NCBI GenBank assembly: GCA_946811185.2
Contig: OX328112.1
Span: 25,495,742 to 25,559,741 of the forward strand
DNA from: Hippopus hippopus
Taxonomy: Eukaryota > Mollusca > Bivalvia > Cardiida > Cardiidae
Length of the DNA: 64,000 bases
Direction: 5' to 3'
Shown here: positions 1-11,079 of the stretch, one piece after another
How the letters are laid out: every line of letters starts with the position of its first letter
Position numbering within the stretch: the first letter of the stretch is position 1
Position numbers and translations under genes: made by a program
Notes under the pieces: generated by a model
Told to the model about the DNA's origin: nothing
What the model saw: the letters and a program-made list of their open reading frames with translations, nothing else
Databases searched by the model: none

Positions 1-767
1 TTTAGCGTCTGCAAACGCGTCAAATTTAGAAGAGTCTAAAATTAGTCGTTTGGTAATGGGTTAAATGCTAACATCAGTATTACATTTATATGCTATGGAT
101 TGGTTTATTATGACCAACAAACTTGATTCTTATAAACATTGTTGTATTGTTGAAAAATTGAGATAATTTACTTCATTTAATGTCTTTGTCTTTGACAAAC
201 CCTACATTTACTCATTAGTAATTGCCCCACCCACAAACTTAAAATGTATTTTCTTAAAAAATAAGGCTGGTGACCTATTTGTTTTAAGCCTGATTCTTTT
301 AGTTTAGTACCTGAATATTATTTATAGAAAAAATAAGAAAAATCTGAATGTTAGAACATTAAAAAAAAAAACTTTAAAAGATACTCTTTGTTTTTTTAGG
401 TTTTTTCCAATATATAGGTGTTTTAGCCATAAGTTAAGGGTATTTTTTTTTAAAGATTGACACTCAGTATACTCTAAATTATTTTTTTTCATTAAATTTG
501 ATGTTTCACCAATACAATGACATAAAATTTGCTTATAATTGTTGTCATTTAAAAAAATATAAAGACTTAGTTTTCATAGGTGAAATTTCATCCTGAACTG
601 CCGTAATTCAGGGTGTACTAAAAGAAATATACATAGAATTTTCCCAAAGCTGGTAACCCCCCTTTTTTATCTCCTATTTTTGTAGATCAGATAATATACT
701 ATCACCACACAAAGTTTCATGAAATTCTGAGTGTTTTCAAAAAATGGTGAAACTGTAGCGACTTTAA
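1..767. other. AT-rich intergenic stretch, nothing recognised
   Basis: The stretch has many A and T runs. I see no long open frame, no RNA gene and none of the repeat families found elsewhere in the window. Confidence 0.6.
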
Positions 768-905
768 GTCTTTACCACACAATCCCAACTTTTAACGACC
801 CTGCAAAAAAAAGCTTTTGAAAACATTGTAGGAAAAGGAGAAAATGCTGGTAACCAGCATTTTCTCCTTTTCCCACAATGTTTTCCACCCTGCTGGAAAC
901 AAATT
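768..905 (+). repeat. Family C foldback element (TTAA type), truncated
   Basis: It begins after TTAA with a variant of CCCTTTACCACACAA and reaches the family hairpin GGAGAAAATGCTGGTAACC / GGTTACCAGCATTTTCTCC. The right end (GGTAAAGGG then TTAA) is missing. Confidence 0.7.
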
Positions 906-1116
906 TCAATTTTTGTGTTATGTTTATTTAAAAACGTCTAACGGGGGTTCACTTGAATTAATGTTGATCTCCAACGCTACTGAATAGGAGTAGCAGCTAT
1001 AAAGGATGATATTGTATTTTGGACATGTTGAATAAAAAAAAATCCAGTAGTTCTGAAAAAAAAAAAAAAGTCTCACAGAGGCGCTGCGCATGACATCCTT
1101 GTGGCCTCCAACACGT

Positions 1117-1318
1117 GTTAGACCCTTTCCAACCGACTTTTGACGACCCTGGGAAACAAAGCTTTTGTAATGTTGGTACCACCATTTTCTCCTTTTCCCA
1201 CAACGTTTGTACCCTTTCTACTATAAATCCTACTATTTGTGCCATACTAGTATAAATTATCGTTTGCAAATCCTTTCAATTTGGGCCAGTTTATAATGTT
1301 GTCGTTTGGTAAAGAGGA
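1117..1318 (+). repeat. Family C foldback element, nearly full length
   Basis: It has left end GACCCTTTCC, a decayed central hairpin (the left arm has lost GGAGAAAATG), the family motif CAAATCCTTTCAATTTGG and right end TTTGGTAAAGAGG. Length matches the best copy at 18092-18313. Confidence 0.7.
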
Positions 1319-1522
1319 ACATGTAAACGTACAGATGGCTCTGTGACAATACAAAGTGGTGTGTGCAAACAGCGAATCACTTTGAAGTTAAATTGGATTA
1401 ACTTACCTTGCAAAATGGATGAAATACTGCTTTGAAGTGTAATTAGTATTTAAGTGCACTGTCTCTGTTTAGTCAACAAAGTAAGTTGTAAAACTAAAAA
1501 CACTGCTCAATAAAATATAAAT

Positions 1523-1784
1523 GAGCCATGCTCTGGCAAAAGGGGGCTTAATGCATCTCCGTGATCCATGGTACCAAGCAAACCAATAAATACTTATGGA
1601 TCCATAAAATCCATTTTTTTTAAATAACCGACTTAATAATGAGGTAGACTGGTCTTTGTACATACAGAAAATTGACCAATAGCGAAAAGTTTCGGCCCAG
1701 GTCAACCTGCGCGGACTGCGCAGGCTGACCTGGGTCGATAGTTTTCGTAGACGCATTAAGCCCCCTTTTCACAGAGCATGGCTC
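1523..1784 (+). repeat. Family B miniature inverted-repeat element
   Basis: It starts GAGCCATGCTCTGGCAAAAG and ends CACAGAGCATGGCTC, giving inverted ends. The inner palindrome AGGTCAACCTGCGCGGACTG / CGCAGGCTGACCTGG is typical of the family. Many related copies occur in the window. It has no coding capacity. Confidence 0.8.
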
Positions 1785-2272
1785 AAATACAACCTCACCC
1801 TTTACGACCCTCGATTTTTCAGCCTTGAGGAGGAATGGCTTTGAAAACATCGGGGGCGGGGGATAAATATGGGGATGGAGGGGAATGGTGAAAAAGTAGA
1901 CGAACTTGACCTACAACGGTATATGCAATTTAAACGTCTGAAATAAGAACACAATCGGACGTAAAGACATTGTCTGAGATTATTGCGAGTATTGGAATTT
2001 TTTCTGTAATGTATTTATTTCGTTGTGACGATGATTTCAAGCGTAGTTAAATGTAACAGTGGTTTGTGATGAAAAATCAAGTGTCCTTGTTAAATGCATT
2101 TTTTTTTCTAATTCCTTTGGTTCGATGCCGACTGAGAGTAAACTGACAGTTCCGCCTGAATTGTACTTCCGGTTTTACATGCTTATTTCCGTTCGAAAAC
2201 CGGGACTCGCTAGGGTCCTAAAACGGGACAAAAAGAGGTTGCAACAGAATGAAAGGGGGAACAAGCATTATA
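1785..2272. other. Intergenic stretch with a decayed family C fragment
   Basis: Positions 1795-1850 resemble the left half of family C (CCCTTTACGACC, TTTGAAAACAT). The rest shows nothing recognisable. Confidence 0.4.
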
Positions 2273-2536
2273 TAGCCTGCAACATGCGAAAAGGGGCATT
2301 CGGACATTTGCGTAAAGTGTCGTCTCGGATCAGCCTGCGCAGTCCGCGCAGGCTAATCCGAGACGGCATTTTACGACTACATTAGATTTTGTGTTACAGT
2401 AGACTTGCGCTAAACAGAAAATTACATAAAAACGGAAAGTGTCGTTTCGGATTAGCCTGCGCGGACTGCGCAGGCTGATCCGAGACGACACTTTATGCAA
2501 ATGTCCGATTGTCCCTTTTCGCGAGTTGCAGGCCAT
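2273..2536. repeat. Family A double-hairpin miniature element
   Basis: The terminal inverted repeats are GCCTGCAACATGCGAAAAGG and CCTTTTCGCGAGTTGCAGGC. Each half holds a second hairpin of the form GTCTCGGATCAGCCTGCGCA / CGCAGGCTAATCCGAGAC. It abuts a family B copy on the right. Confidence 0.85.
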
Positions 2537-2540
2537 ATAT

Positions 2541-2804
2541 GAGCCGTGCTCTAGCAAGGGGGGGGGGGGTTGAATGTCCGTGATGCATAATACCAAGCAT
2601 GTCATCACACAATTATGGATCCATGAAAGCCAGTTTGTCTAACAACCGGCTGAATCATGAGGTAGCCTGGTCCTTGGACATGGATAACATTTGCCAAAAG
2701 CAAATAGTTTCGACTTGGGTAAGTCTGTGCGGACTGCGCAGGCTGACCTGGATTGATACTTTTTTTTCAGATGCACTAAATTCCCTTTTTGCAGAGCATA
2801 GCTC
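2541..2804 (+). repeat. Family B miniature inverted-repeat element
   Basis: It starts GAGCCGTGCTCTAGCAAGG and ends GCAGAGCATAGCTC. It carries the family motifs ATTATGGATCCATGAAA and ATCATGAGGTAGCCTGGTCC. Confidence 0.75.
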
Positions 2805-3382
2805 ATATATACTTCAGTATTGCTACATGAAATGGTGACAATTTTGCATATCAAAGGACTGTTCTGCCTCATGATTCAATCGGTTTTTCAGAGAAAATAG
2901 ATCCCATTATGCACTAACTTGCTTGATATAAAATGCATGAGAAAACCCAATAAACTCCCTTGTCCCAGAGAGCTGGTGACCTCTATTGTCGACAATTGTA
3001 CCAGAGAATAATTGTTTACCTCCAATAATCTGTCCAATCATCTGTCGAGGACTTAAACTGGTCATTATTAGTCTGTATTTATTTTGTCTAATGATTTCTA
3101 GCACGGACCATAAAGATACTATCTGTAGAGTAAATACTGGATTATTGATTAGAACATTAGAGTTCACCCTTCCGGTACAAATGGCAATTTTAGCATTTTT
3201 CCCGACTGTCTTGATCAAGATCAGACAACAGAGAATGTGAAGTCTTGTCTTTGATCAAAATTGTTCGACAATTTGTGAAATATTGTGACGAAGCGAAATG
3301 AAAAATCTCGTTTTCCTTTATAACAGTAATTGAATACTTCTGTTTCACTTATCAAGCGTTTTAATGGTAAACAATCTTTTAA
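2805..3382. other. Intergenic stretch, nothing recognised
   Basis: Overlapping short open frames occur on both strands, but none resembles a known protein. No repeat family is recognised here. Confidence 0.5.
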
Positions 3383-3719
3383 AGATACATCTTCACTCGT
3401 TTACATCTAGTTTTTTTTTTTAACCAATTTTATCTTTATTTTATGATACTATAATCATTCTTGTATCTTTGTGCCAAATGTTGCCCCTGACAGTTGCAAG
3501 GTTGCAAAGATTACGGCAGATAGAAAATACATTTCATTCTCTGGAGGCTATCGCTATAGACATTACAACCACAGTTTCCGGTTTAAATCGAAGACAAATC
3601 ACTTGCGTTTCTTTATCCCATACATATATTTTTTATCTACGTTTCCACAGATAACTAGATTCTACACACTGTAAAGTTTTAACGGAGTTCGTTTACTCTC
3701 TAGCTGTAAAGATGTATCT
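3383..3719 (+). repeat. Family I miniature element flanked by TTAA
   Basis: The sequence reads TTAA-AGATACATCTT at the left and AAGATGTATCT-TTAA at the right. A second copy lies in the opposite orientation at 18694-19023. TTAA target duplication is the signature of piggyBac-type transposition (established), which makes this a likely non-autonomous relative (inference). Confidence 0.7.
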
Positions 3720-3739
3720 TTAAGGTCGAATTGTTTTCA

Positions 3740-3861
3740 GGGTCCATATTTTCCAACCATTCTTGAGATTATGCTCTGTCTAATTCTCAAGAATTTTTTA
3801 CTTTTGAAAGTAATACAGTTTCTGATCAACCTAACCAAATGGTTGGTGCATATGAACCCAG
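3740..3861. repeat. Family F foldback repeat, diverged
   Basis: The ends are GGTCCATATTTTCCAACC and a decayed CATATGAACC. The middle holds TTTGAAAGTAATACAGTTTC and CCAAATGGTTGG, matching the better copies at 16354 and 62395. Confidence 0.55.
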
Positions 3862-4814
3862 AATAATTTGATTTGTACAGGTTTACGTTCGCCGAGCTCG
3901 GTTACTCAGTCGACAACGCATGGGATCGAAACCCAGGGATCAATGGTTCCATTTGCAGCTCGGTTATTTCTTTTCCCCAAAGATTGATGACAGGTCATTC
4001 CTCTTGAACCTCATTTTTTTAGGAGGCGCTTATGAAAAGATAGCGTTAAACACCAAAATAAACAAAACAAATTCGGAACTAAAAGCCTCTGTAGATGACA
4101 ATTTTGGATTGATACAAAACGTAATTAATATCTTTATTTGCAGCACACAAACTAGGAGTTATTTGACATTTACAACTTTTGCTTAGAGCTTTTCACGTTT
4201 ATAATGCGTCCGAATCTTTCTTATTTGCGGCTTGATTTACATTGATTGACAAATCAAAACGTCATTTCTTCCTTTGAAAAATTCGTCGAATGTGATACCC
4301 AAGTATTTCCCACGGAGACCACTATGTTTTGGTGAGTTCGATTGAAGAGGAATTCGTTCGATTGAATCGATGCGTGCGCATCTAAATCAAGGCCAGAAAA
4401 TAGTTCGGAAAAACTCGACTAAGTTGCGGAGTTTTAAATTGAAACACGAGTTTTGATTTTCTTTACAGTCTCTTTTACAGCTCATAAATATTGATGAGAA
4501 CGAGATTTTGACAGCCAATTGTCCACGACTAGAAACATATACAATGAACGATAGAGATTCAAATGGAGACCGACAGCGATCTGTTCATTGGTCGATAATA
4601 AAGATTTATAGCATCAGATAAGATAGCTCCACGGAAAAGAACTGTGCGCTGGAACTGAAAAATTTCATTCCATTGGCCGTAATGTCATGATTAAAAGCAA
4701 TAAATTCTGTTTCAATCGTGTGGGTGGGAGAATTTTATGGTGTATACTAAATCGTTGTCTCCATTTAAAATGGAATGTTTAAGAAATTCAGTTCTTTTGT
4801 ACTTTAACAAATTT
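3862..4814. other. Intergenic stretch, nothing firm
   Basis: A weak tRNA-like string (AGCTCGGTTACTCAG, then GATCGAAACCCAG) lies at 3893-3945 but cannot fold as a tRNA. It may be a SINE relic. Nothing else is recognised. Confidence 0.4.
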
Positions 4815-5330
4815 TCACGCGCGAACAACTTTTATGTCTTGGACCAATTTTGAAAACATTGCGGCAAAAGGAGATTGATTGATTGAATGGTGTTGAACAC
4901 CGCTTTCAATATTATTTCAGTCATATCACGGCAATAGTTCATGTATGTCCTGGGTTTCATCAGTACTTGGCAGGTGCTCCAAAGTGTCTTGCACAAGGAC
5001 ACTTCCACGAAAGGCCTTGTGCGTCCAGTAAGGCTCAAACCAAGGGTTACGAGTCCCACACTTTACCAATGAGCCACGCATGACCCCCATCCCCCTCCCA
5101 CCCCCAGGGGAATTGTACTTATTCACAGAGGAATGACAACTGGGTGGGGAAGGCAAATCAACCGTTTTAGTACGTTGCCAAACAATCCCGTTTTATCATT
5201 TTCTCCTTTTCCAACAATACTTTCTACCCATTAAAAGAAAATCCTATTATTTGAGACGTTTTGATTTATCGTCTACAATTACTTTAGTTTGGACGAGTTG
5301 AAAATTTTGTTGTTAGGCAACGAATTAATA
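4815..5330 (+). repeat. Family C element split by a SINE
   Basis: The left half (TTTTGAAAACATTGCGGCAAAAGG) ends at about 4872. The right half resumes at about 5160 with ATTTTCTCCTTTTCC and ends GTTGTTAGGCAACGAA. The intervening sequence includes a SINE. Confidence 0.65.
4873..5085 (-). mobile_element. tRNA-derived SINE (type S2), inserted in family C
   Basis: The minus strand reads TGCGTGGCTCATTGGTAAAG (A-box-like), then GGTTTGAGCCTTACTGG (B-box-like), and ends in an ATTG-rich tail. The same type occurs at 24236 and 57448. It is a retroposed RNA polymerase III-type element, not a functional tRNA. Confidence 0.75.
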
Positions 5331-5399
5331 TGTAGGCTCTTCTATCTTTGGTACAGAGAACAGTTCCGTACAAGTGAAAGGACTGTTTCTTTTTTCGAC

Positions 5400-5580
5400 T
5401 GTTACGGGAGATCAGTACCTAACAACTGCATTAGAAAGAATTCTCTTTGGCTCCGTGGTTAAGGTGTTGGTCCTTTAAACCTCAACAAACGAGGATCTCT
5501 CCGCACGGGTTCGAATCCCGTCAGATGCGGTTTGTATTTGGGCTATGCATTTGTTGCGGACTTTCATGTTAGTAAGACGA
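5400..5580 (+). mobile_element. tRNA-derived SINE (type S4)
   Basis: It shows the A-box-like TGGCTCCGTGGTTAAGG and the perfect B-box-like GGTTCGAATCC. A 7-bp acceptor stem is not present, so it is not a tRNA gene. The flanks TTACGGGAGATCA and GCTATGCATTTGTTGCGGAC recur in the copies at 20.0 and 20.4 kb. Confidence 0.75.
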
Positions 5581-5747
5581 CGTACATGTAGCTGATTACG
5601 CTGGATTTTGATCTATTTCTTGCTATTACTCGAATGATTAGATAGTATTTTGCGATTGGCGAAAGATGGTGATATGTTTGTTCGGCGGGTCACTGCAGGC
5701 CTATGAGGCAGCCAGCACATTCTTGTCATTATTTTTCTTCATATTGA

Positions 5748-5774
5748 ACAACAAAACAACAACAACAACAACAA
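5748..5774. repeat. AAC microsatellite
   Basis: A short run of AAC units. Confidence 0.8.
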
Positions 5775-5790
5775 TTTTCAATTTTCATAT

Positions 5791-6053
5791 TGCCTGAAAC
5801 ACGTGAAAAAGGGCATTCGGACACTTGCGTAAAGTGTCGTCCCGGATCAGACTGAGCAGTCCGCACAGACTAATCCGAGACGACACTTTCCGTTCTTATG
5901 TAAATTTTCTGTTTTGCATAAGTTTAGTGTAGGACAAAATCCAATGTAATGATAAAATACCGTCTCGGATCAACCTGCGGGGACTGCGCAGGCTGATCCG
6001 AGACGACACTTTACGCAAATGTCCTATTGCCCGTTTTCGCGTGTTGCAGGCCA
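5791..6053. repeat. Family A double-hairpin miniature element
   Basis: Its ends are TGCCTGAAACACGTGAAAAA and TTTTCGCGTGTTGCAGGCC. Both inner hairpins are present, the first diverged (GGATCAGACTGAGCAG). Confidence 0.8.
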
Positions 6054-6336
6054 TATTCTAGTACCTTTTACACCATCTTTAGTGGTTAAATTCTTTCCAG
6101 ACATCAAAATTTTAGGCTCATAATCATTGAAATCGTTTTTAGACCTCAAATCAAACATTCTTCGAAAAGCAAACACCTGTATTTAACGATAACTATTTAT
6201 TCTGGTCTTGGATCTACACTTTCCGATAAGGAGACATTTTTTCTCCAAAAAGTAACATTGAAAAAGCAATAGATCTTTGGGATTTTACTATCGACAGCAA
6301 ATTTTCAGTTAACTTATGTAGCAGGTTACGGGTGAA
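6054..6336. other. Intergenic stretch, nothing recognised
   Basis: AT-rich, with no long open frame and no clear repeat. Confidence 0.4.
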
Positions 6337-6668
6337 GGTTTACGACCCCCTAACTCCTCGGCAAATATCGTGTGACATCGACGTTTTCGTAAAGGCTATT
6401 CGGCCAATATCGGCAGCTTCCGTCTTTTAATATGAGAGTTATGGGCCGTAGACTCAGTAACTCATCAGTAAATATCGTGTGATATCGACGTTTTCGTGAA
6501 GGCTATTCGGTCAATCTCAGCAGCTTCCGTCTTTGATAATGAGAGTTAGGTGCCGTAGACTCACTAACTCATCGTTAAATATCGTATAACGTCGACGTTG
6601 TCGTAAAGGCTATTCGGCCAATCTCGGCAGCTTCCGTCTTTTATTATGAGAGTTAGGGGCCGTAGACC
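6337..6668. repeat. Family G element with three tandem inner units
   Basis: Its ends GGTTTACGACCCC and GGGGCCGTAGACC are inverted and are followed by TTAA on the right, with TGAA on the left. Inside, a unit of about 118 bp (ATATCGTGTGACATCGACGT, GCTATTCGGCCAAT, CTTCCGTCTTTTA) is repeated three times. Copies at 20107 and 58529 hold one and two units. Confidence 0.7.
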
Positions 6669-6765
6669 TTAAAATTTGTATTGGAAACGGAAGGGGGAAA
6701 TAGGCGAATGGAGGAAATGATGGGTGCAAAAACTCCTCTTCAGGGTCTTTGACCTCGTGATTTAA

Positions 6766-6969
6766 CTTTCTATTAAACGACAAAATTCTATACTTGTCCA
6801 AATTGAAAGCATTTGCAGACGACAAAATAAACGTGACTCAAAATGAAACTTGATTTTGGAATAGTAGAAAACATCGTGGGAAAAGGAGAAAATGCTGGTT
6901 ACCAGCATTTTCTCCTTTTTCCCACAATGTTTTTAGAAGGCCTCTTCCTCAGGGTCGTTTAGTAAAGGG
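6766..6969 (-). repeat. Family C foldback element, reverse orientation
   Basis: It is flanked by TTAA on both sides (6762-6765 and 6970-6973). The hairpin GGAGAAAATGCTGGTTACC / AGCATTTTCTCC is intact, and the end AGTAAAGGG matches the family. Confidence 0.8.
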
Positions 6970-7414
6970 TTAAAGGACGTATGCAAGGTTTGAGAAAGTC
7001 TAAATAGGGCGATCAGGAATTGTAAACACACGATATCTGTTAACAAGATTTGGACACAGATCCCATTTCCGCCATAACATTAGAAAGTTCTATGGGTTAG
7101 ATCCGTATTATGTCAGATAAATACGATTAGTTCAAATATCCATAAGTGCAAAACTCTTGACGTCATCTTTTTTTCAAAATGTCTCTAAGTGTCAAATATG
7201 ACATAACAAGCTATTTATCGCTTTACGATTAGATTTTGACCGAGTTCGATTGTGATCACGTGATTCAATAGTACTGTAGTCACGTGCAGGTTTTTGTCCA
7301 ATGAGATGTTGATATTCAGAGTTTTTAATCTCTATGTTTTGTTTTTTACCCAAAGACCATTAAAGTTGTTTTTGCAGACACGGACGATTAGGGTGAAACT
7401 TAAATGACTGCGTT
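6970..7414. other. Intergenic stretch, nothing recognised
   Basis: No gene, RNA or known repeat is seen. TCACGTG strings occur at 7256-7262 and 7278-7284. Confidence 0.4.
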
Positions 7415-7796
7415 TTATCACATAACCTCCCTTGTTTTCAGTGTAATATACCCATTACGAATTTTCTTATCTTATACACATTTAATATCACTATTGTGTG
7501 ACGTCATTTTTGACGTCATTTTGTACGTGTTTCATGATTATGTGAATGGGTATTATGGATATTACGGCGCGTGTATCTATAGCTGGTTTGGCATTTTTTG
7601 ATTTATAATTTATGAAATATCGTTATGTGATAAAAAGAATCTGACATTCGTTGAATGTTGTGATAGAATTTTATTAAACTCGTTCAGAAAAAAATGTTAT
7701 TAAGCTCGCCAAAGGCTCGCTTAATAACATTTTTCAAGACTCGTTTAATAAAATTCTATCTCAACAGTTACATGTAACTCATGACAGATCCTATAT
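7415..7796 (+). mobile_element. Family K miniature element, full length
   Basis: It begins TTATCACATAACCTCCC and ends CATGACAGATCCTATAT. The first part is bounded by inverted TTATCACATAAC / GTTATGTGATAA. The second is a hairpin of AATGTTATTAAGCTCGCC / GGCTCGCTTAATAACATT inside TTTATTAAACTCG arms. A second full copy is at 48421, a half copy at 8495, and its ends bound the 4 kb insertion at 26816-30840. Confidence 0.8.
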
Positions 7797-7860
7797 GTCT
7801 GAACTTTGATTTAAACGATCTGATATTTCATGAAATATAAATCCAGTGTAGGCATTAAAT

Positions 7861-8123
7861 GGGCCATGCTCTGGCAAAACGGGGTTTAGTGCATCACCGA
7901 TATACATGGAATACCAAACAAGACAGCACATAATAATAGATCCATAAAATTCATTTTGTCTAAGAACCGACCCAATTATGAGGTAGACTTGTCCTTTGAC
8001 ATGCAGATAATTGACCAAGACTAAAAAGTTTCGACCATGTCAGCCTGCGCGGAATGCGCAGGCTGACATGAATCGATACTTTTTTGTCGATGCATTAAAC
8101 CCCCTTTTCACAAAGCATGGCTC
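7861..8123 (+). repeat. Family B miniature inverted-repeat element
   Basis: It starts GGGCCATGCTCTGGC and ends AAAGCATGGCTC. The inner palindrome is CATGTCAGCCTGCGCGGAAT / GCGCAGGCTGACATG. Confidence 0.8.
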
Positions 8124-8159
8124 AAGTTCTGTCAGCTGTTTAATTGCTGGTACTTAAAC

Positions 8160-8320
8160 ACCTTTTCAAAATCATTTCACTTTTTCGCAGCAATCAGTAT
8201 CCTTCCCATGCTTCCCTGGAGTTTTTCCTTTGTGGGAAAAGGAGAAAACGCTGTCGGTTACAGGTATTTTCTCCCTTTACCGCGATATTTTGTACCCCCC
8301 CACCCCTTGAGAGACTGTCA
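8160..8320. repeat. Composite of SINE S1 and family C fragments
   Basis: Positions 8165-8222 resemble the SINE S1 body (CCCATGCTTCCCTGGAG). Positions 8230-8310 resemble the family C hairpin (GTGGGAAAAGGAGAAAACGC). Confidence 0.45.
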
Positions 8321-8494
8321 AAACTGATGATCGTGACAAAGTTGAAAAGTTTAGTATCTTTAAATGTAAAACAAAACCGTTATATGCAAGTTTCTTGGCA
8401 ACTATTTCTTGTCTGCCAAAGAAACAAATAGGCTTTATGTAATTTTCTATACACATGCACGTGTAGGCTTATGTTTTAACATGTCATGAACTAT

Positions 8495-8676
8495 AATTCT
8501 TGAGATACAGTTATGTGATAAAAAGAATCTGACATTCGTTGGTTTTTGAGGTAAAATTTTATTAAACTCGTCCACAAAAATGTTATCAAGTTCGCCAAAG
8601 GCTCTCTTAATAACATTTTTTGTACACTCGTTTAATAAAATTTTAACTCAAACACCAACTCATGCCAGATCCTATA
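8495..8676 (+). mobile_element. Family K element, right half only
   Basis: It runs from TTATGTGATAAAAAGAATCTG through the hairpin AATGTTATCAAGTTCGCC to GCCAGATCCTATA. The left 200 bp of the family are missing. Family A begins immediately after it. Confidence 0.7.
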
Positions 8677-8939
8677 TGGCCTGCAACACGCGTAAAGGGG
8701 CATTCGGACATTTGCGTAAAGTGTCGTCTCGGATCAGCCTGCCCAGTCCACGCAGGCTAATCCGAAACGACACTTTTCGTTTTTATGTAAATTTCTGTTT
8801 TGCACAAGTCTAATGTAGCACAAATTCTACTGTAGTCGTAAAGTGCCGTCTCGGATTAGCCTGCGCGGAATGCGCAGGCTGATCTGAGACGACACATTAC
8901 GCAAATGTCCGAATGCCCCTTTTCGCGTGCTGCAGGCCA
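8677..8939. repeat. Family A double-hairpin miniature element
   Basis: The ends are TGGCCTGCAACACGCGTAAA and TTTTCGCGTGCTGCAGGCCA, with both inner hairpins. It directly abuts the family K half copy. Confidence 0.85.
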
Positions 8940-9138
8940 TATTATGTCTAGTGGAAGGATAATTCAGTCAGCTGTTTACGCGCATTTACGCCTCAATATA
9001 CAACTGAAAATTTGTTTGCTGTTTTAGAACCAGTAATCTTGGTTGTTATCGGATCTTTGTACGCTATAAAACGATTAACTTTAAAGTCAGATTCGAAATT
9101 AGATTTGACAGCTATTGCTTACATTATAAACGGATTAA

Positions 9139-9353
9139 CTTGTTACAAAACAAAGTTTAACGACCTTTAGGATAAAGGCTGTCGAAAACATTGTAGGAAA
9201 AGTAGAAAATACTGGTTCCCAGCAATTTCTCCTTTTCCCACAATGTTAAACCCTTTCATAGACATATCTTATCTTTAGAGCAACATTTCGATTGTCGTCT
9301 TCCAATGCTTTCAATTTCGACGAGTTTAAAATTTTGTCTTTCGGTGAAAGGTA
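9139..9353 (+). repeat. Family C foldback element, diverged
   Basis: It is preceded by TTAA and contains GAAAACATTGTAGGAAAAG and TTTCTCCTTTTCCCACAATG. Its right end is TCTTTCGGTGAAAGG. Confidence 0.65.
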
Positions 9354-9435
9354 AACACTTTACTGCCATAAAAAAAAAAAATTCGTCAATACTTCAGGGC
9401 TGAAAATTACGAAAGCCTACAAGGGTCAAAATGAA

Positions 9436-9615
9436 TTGATTTAAGAAATAATCTTTTTTCTATCGTGCTTTATCGTTCAATAAACCACAGTTGTGAGTTA
9501 TGAGGCACAATAAATAATCCACGAGGGCGATAGCCCGAGTGGTTTATTCATTGCGCCTCATAACTCACAACGTGGTTTATTGAACGATAAACCAGGATAA
9601 AAAGATTATTTCGAT
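9436..9615. repeat. Inverted repeat with about 75-bp arms
   Basis: The left arm holds ATCGTTCAATAAACCACAG and GTTGTGAGTTATGAGGC. The right arm holds GCCTCATAACTCACAAC and TGGTTTATTGAACGAT. The arms meet around GAGGGCGATAGCCCGAG, so a strong hairpin can form. Confidence 0.8.
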
Positions 9616-9719
9616 TCTAACATGACCAACTCTTAATCAAAGAAAAACAAGATCATACTTGGAGTAAAAACGCGGATGCAGATTATATTCCATTGAATAA
9701 CTTACTTTACTTACTTTAT

Positions 9720-9780
9720 ACAGAATGACGTCATTCTACGCTCGTATATAGAATGACGTCACTATACATAGAATAACGTA
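9720..9780. promoter_or_regulatory. Cluster of TGACGTCA (CRE-like) palindromes
   Basis: Two TGACGTCA sites and one near match lie within 60 bp at 9720-9780. This is the consensus for CREB/ATF binding (established). No gene lies close by, so function is doubtful. Confidence 0.3.
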
Positions 9781-9839
9781 GATTTTACCATGCTTTCATT
9801 GCACTATGTTTATAGAGCCGAATTCACGTGTCATGTTAG

Positions 9840-10195
9840 AATAATATTTTTTTTTTTTCAAAAACACGTAATAACGTAAATATAAAACACGTAATAACGC
9901 GATAAAAGTCAAACTAACGCGAAAAATTCCGTAATAATGTGTTTCAAAACACGTAATATTAACGTGGTTAAAAGTAGTAGTAACGCGAAGAATCTCGTTA
10001 TTAAGTGAATTTAAAACACGTAATAACGCAATAAAAAGTCGCACTAATGCCAAGAATCTCATAATAACGTGTTTTAAAACTGGTTATTACGAGATTTTTC
10101 GCGTAAGTGCGACTTTTTATCGCGTTATTACGTGTTTTAAATTCGCGTTATTACGTGTTTTAAATTCACGTTATTACGTGTTTTTGAAAACATTT
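9840..10195. repeat. Inverted repeat of ACGTAATAACG-type subrepeats
   Basis: The left side repeats AAACACGTAATAACG, and the right side carries the complement CGTTATTACGTGTTTTAAA several times. The two sides form a large imperfect foldback. Confidence 0.75.
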
Positions 10196-10399
10196 TACCT
10201 TCATTTTGACTCTTGCAGGCTTTCGTAGAAAATATCCTGTAACTGCGGATGGAAAGTCTTTTAGTCAGAGATTAAATCAAGTAAAGATCAGTCGATCTAC
10301 GGTCTGTGCAGAATGATCTTGATATACATGCACGCTCCCCTTTAAAATTATTTTGTCCCCTGATAAAGGCCAAATCGAAATCCATGGCCTCGAGAACGG

Positions 10400-10700
10400 A
10401 TTGATGATTGTATGGTGTTTAATGCCGTTTTCAACATTATTCCAGTTATATCGCGGCGGTCAGTGCACCTATCCAAGCTTTCCTGGAGTCTCTTTTACCA
10501 GTACTCCGCACAATTTTCTTTCCAAGCCACAGGCTGCTTTCCCACACAACCATCGTCGAAACAATAGTCAGCGGTGGGAGAGGAATGAATCCTGTCGCAA
10601 TGACTATCATCAATCCTCGGAAGGAAATTGGCCGAGCCAGAACCCACGATCGCCTGTTCTCAAGTCCTGCACGTTACCGACTGAGCCACCGGGGCTCAGC
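10400..10700 (-). mobile_element. tRNA-derived SINE (type S1)
   Basis: The minus strand starts GCTGAGCCCCGGTGGCTCAG (A-box-like) and continues GTAACGTGCAGGACTTG. The B-box area has a short deletion (GATCGTGGGTTCTGGCTCGG). The body ends in an ATTG-rich tail. Open frames here arise only from the SINE. Confidence 0.8.
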
Positions 10701-11079
10701 AGCCTCGAGAATGTTTTCTTACCGATCAGTTTTGGGTTGAATCGTAAAAGGGTTATTTTGGTTACGTCCGGACTGCTTCAATCGAACTCACAGTTCAACA
10801 TTATCGGAAAAAAAAGTCCCCGGTCCCACGATTTATGTTATTATTCCGCATTTATTTAAACTGAGAGAAAAATCGCTTTGGACGGTTATTTGGTTTTTCA
10901 ATTATGGTAGTGTACAGTTTCGCGGTAAAATGAATTATATGAAACAGTAGGACTATTGATTGAGTTTAATTATTATTTGTACGTCCTTTGTGTTTGGACA
11001 TGAACATAGAAATAAATCTTTTGTTGTGTGATTAATTGTTATTGGATTCTAGTGAGGAGAAAGTAAATAGCTCTATTTT
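10701..11079. other. Intergenic stretch, nothing recognised
   Basis: AT-rich, with no supported gene or repeat. Confidence 0.4.

Noticed and set aside
5440..5530. tRNA-like sequence with a good B-box
   Set aside because: No 7-bp acceptor stem can pair, and the same sequence with its flanks recurs as a SINE at 20.0 and 20.4 kb.
10353..10859. Open frame of 168 codons
   Set aside because: It is made almost entirely of SINE S1 read in one frame. No domain is recognised.
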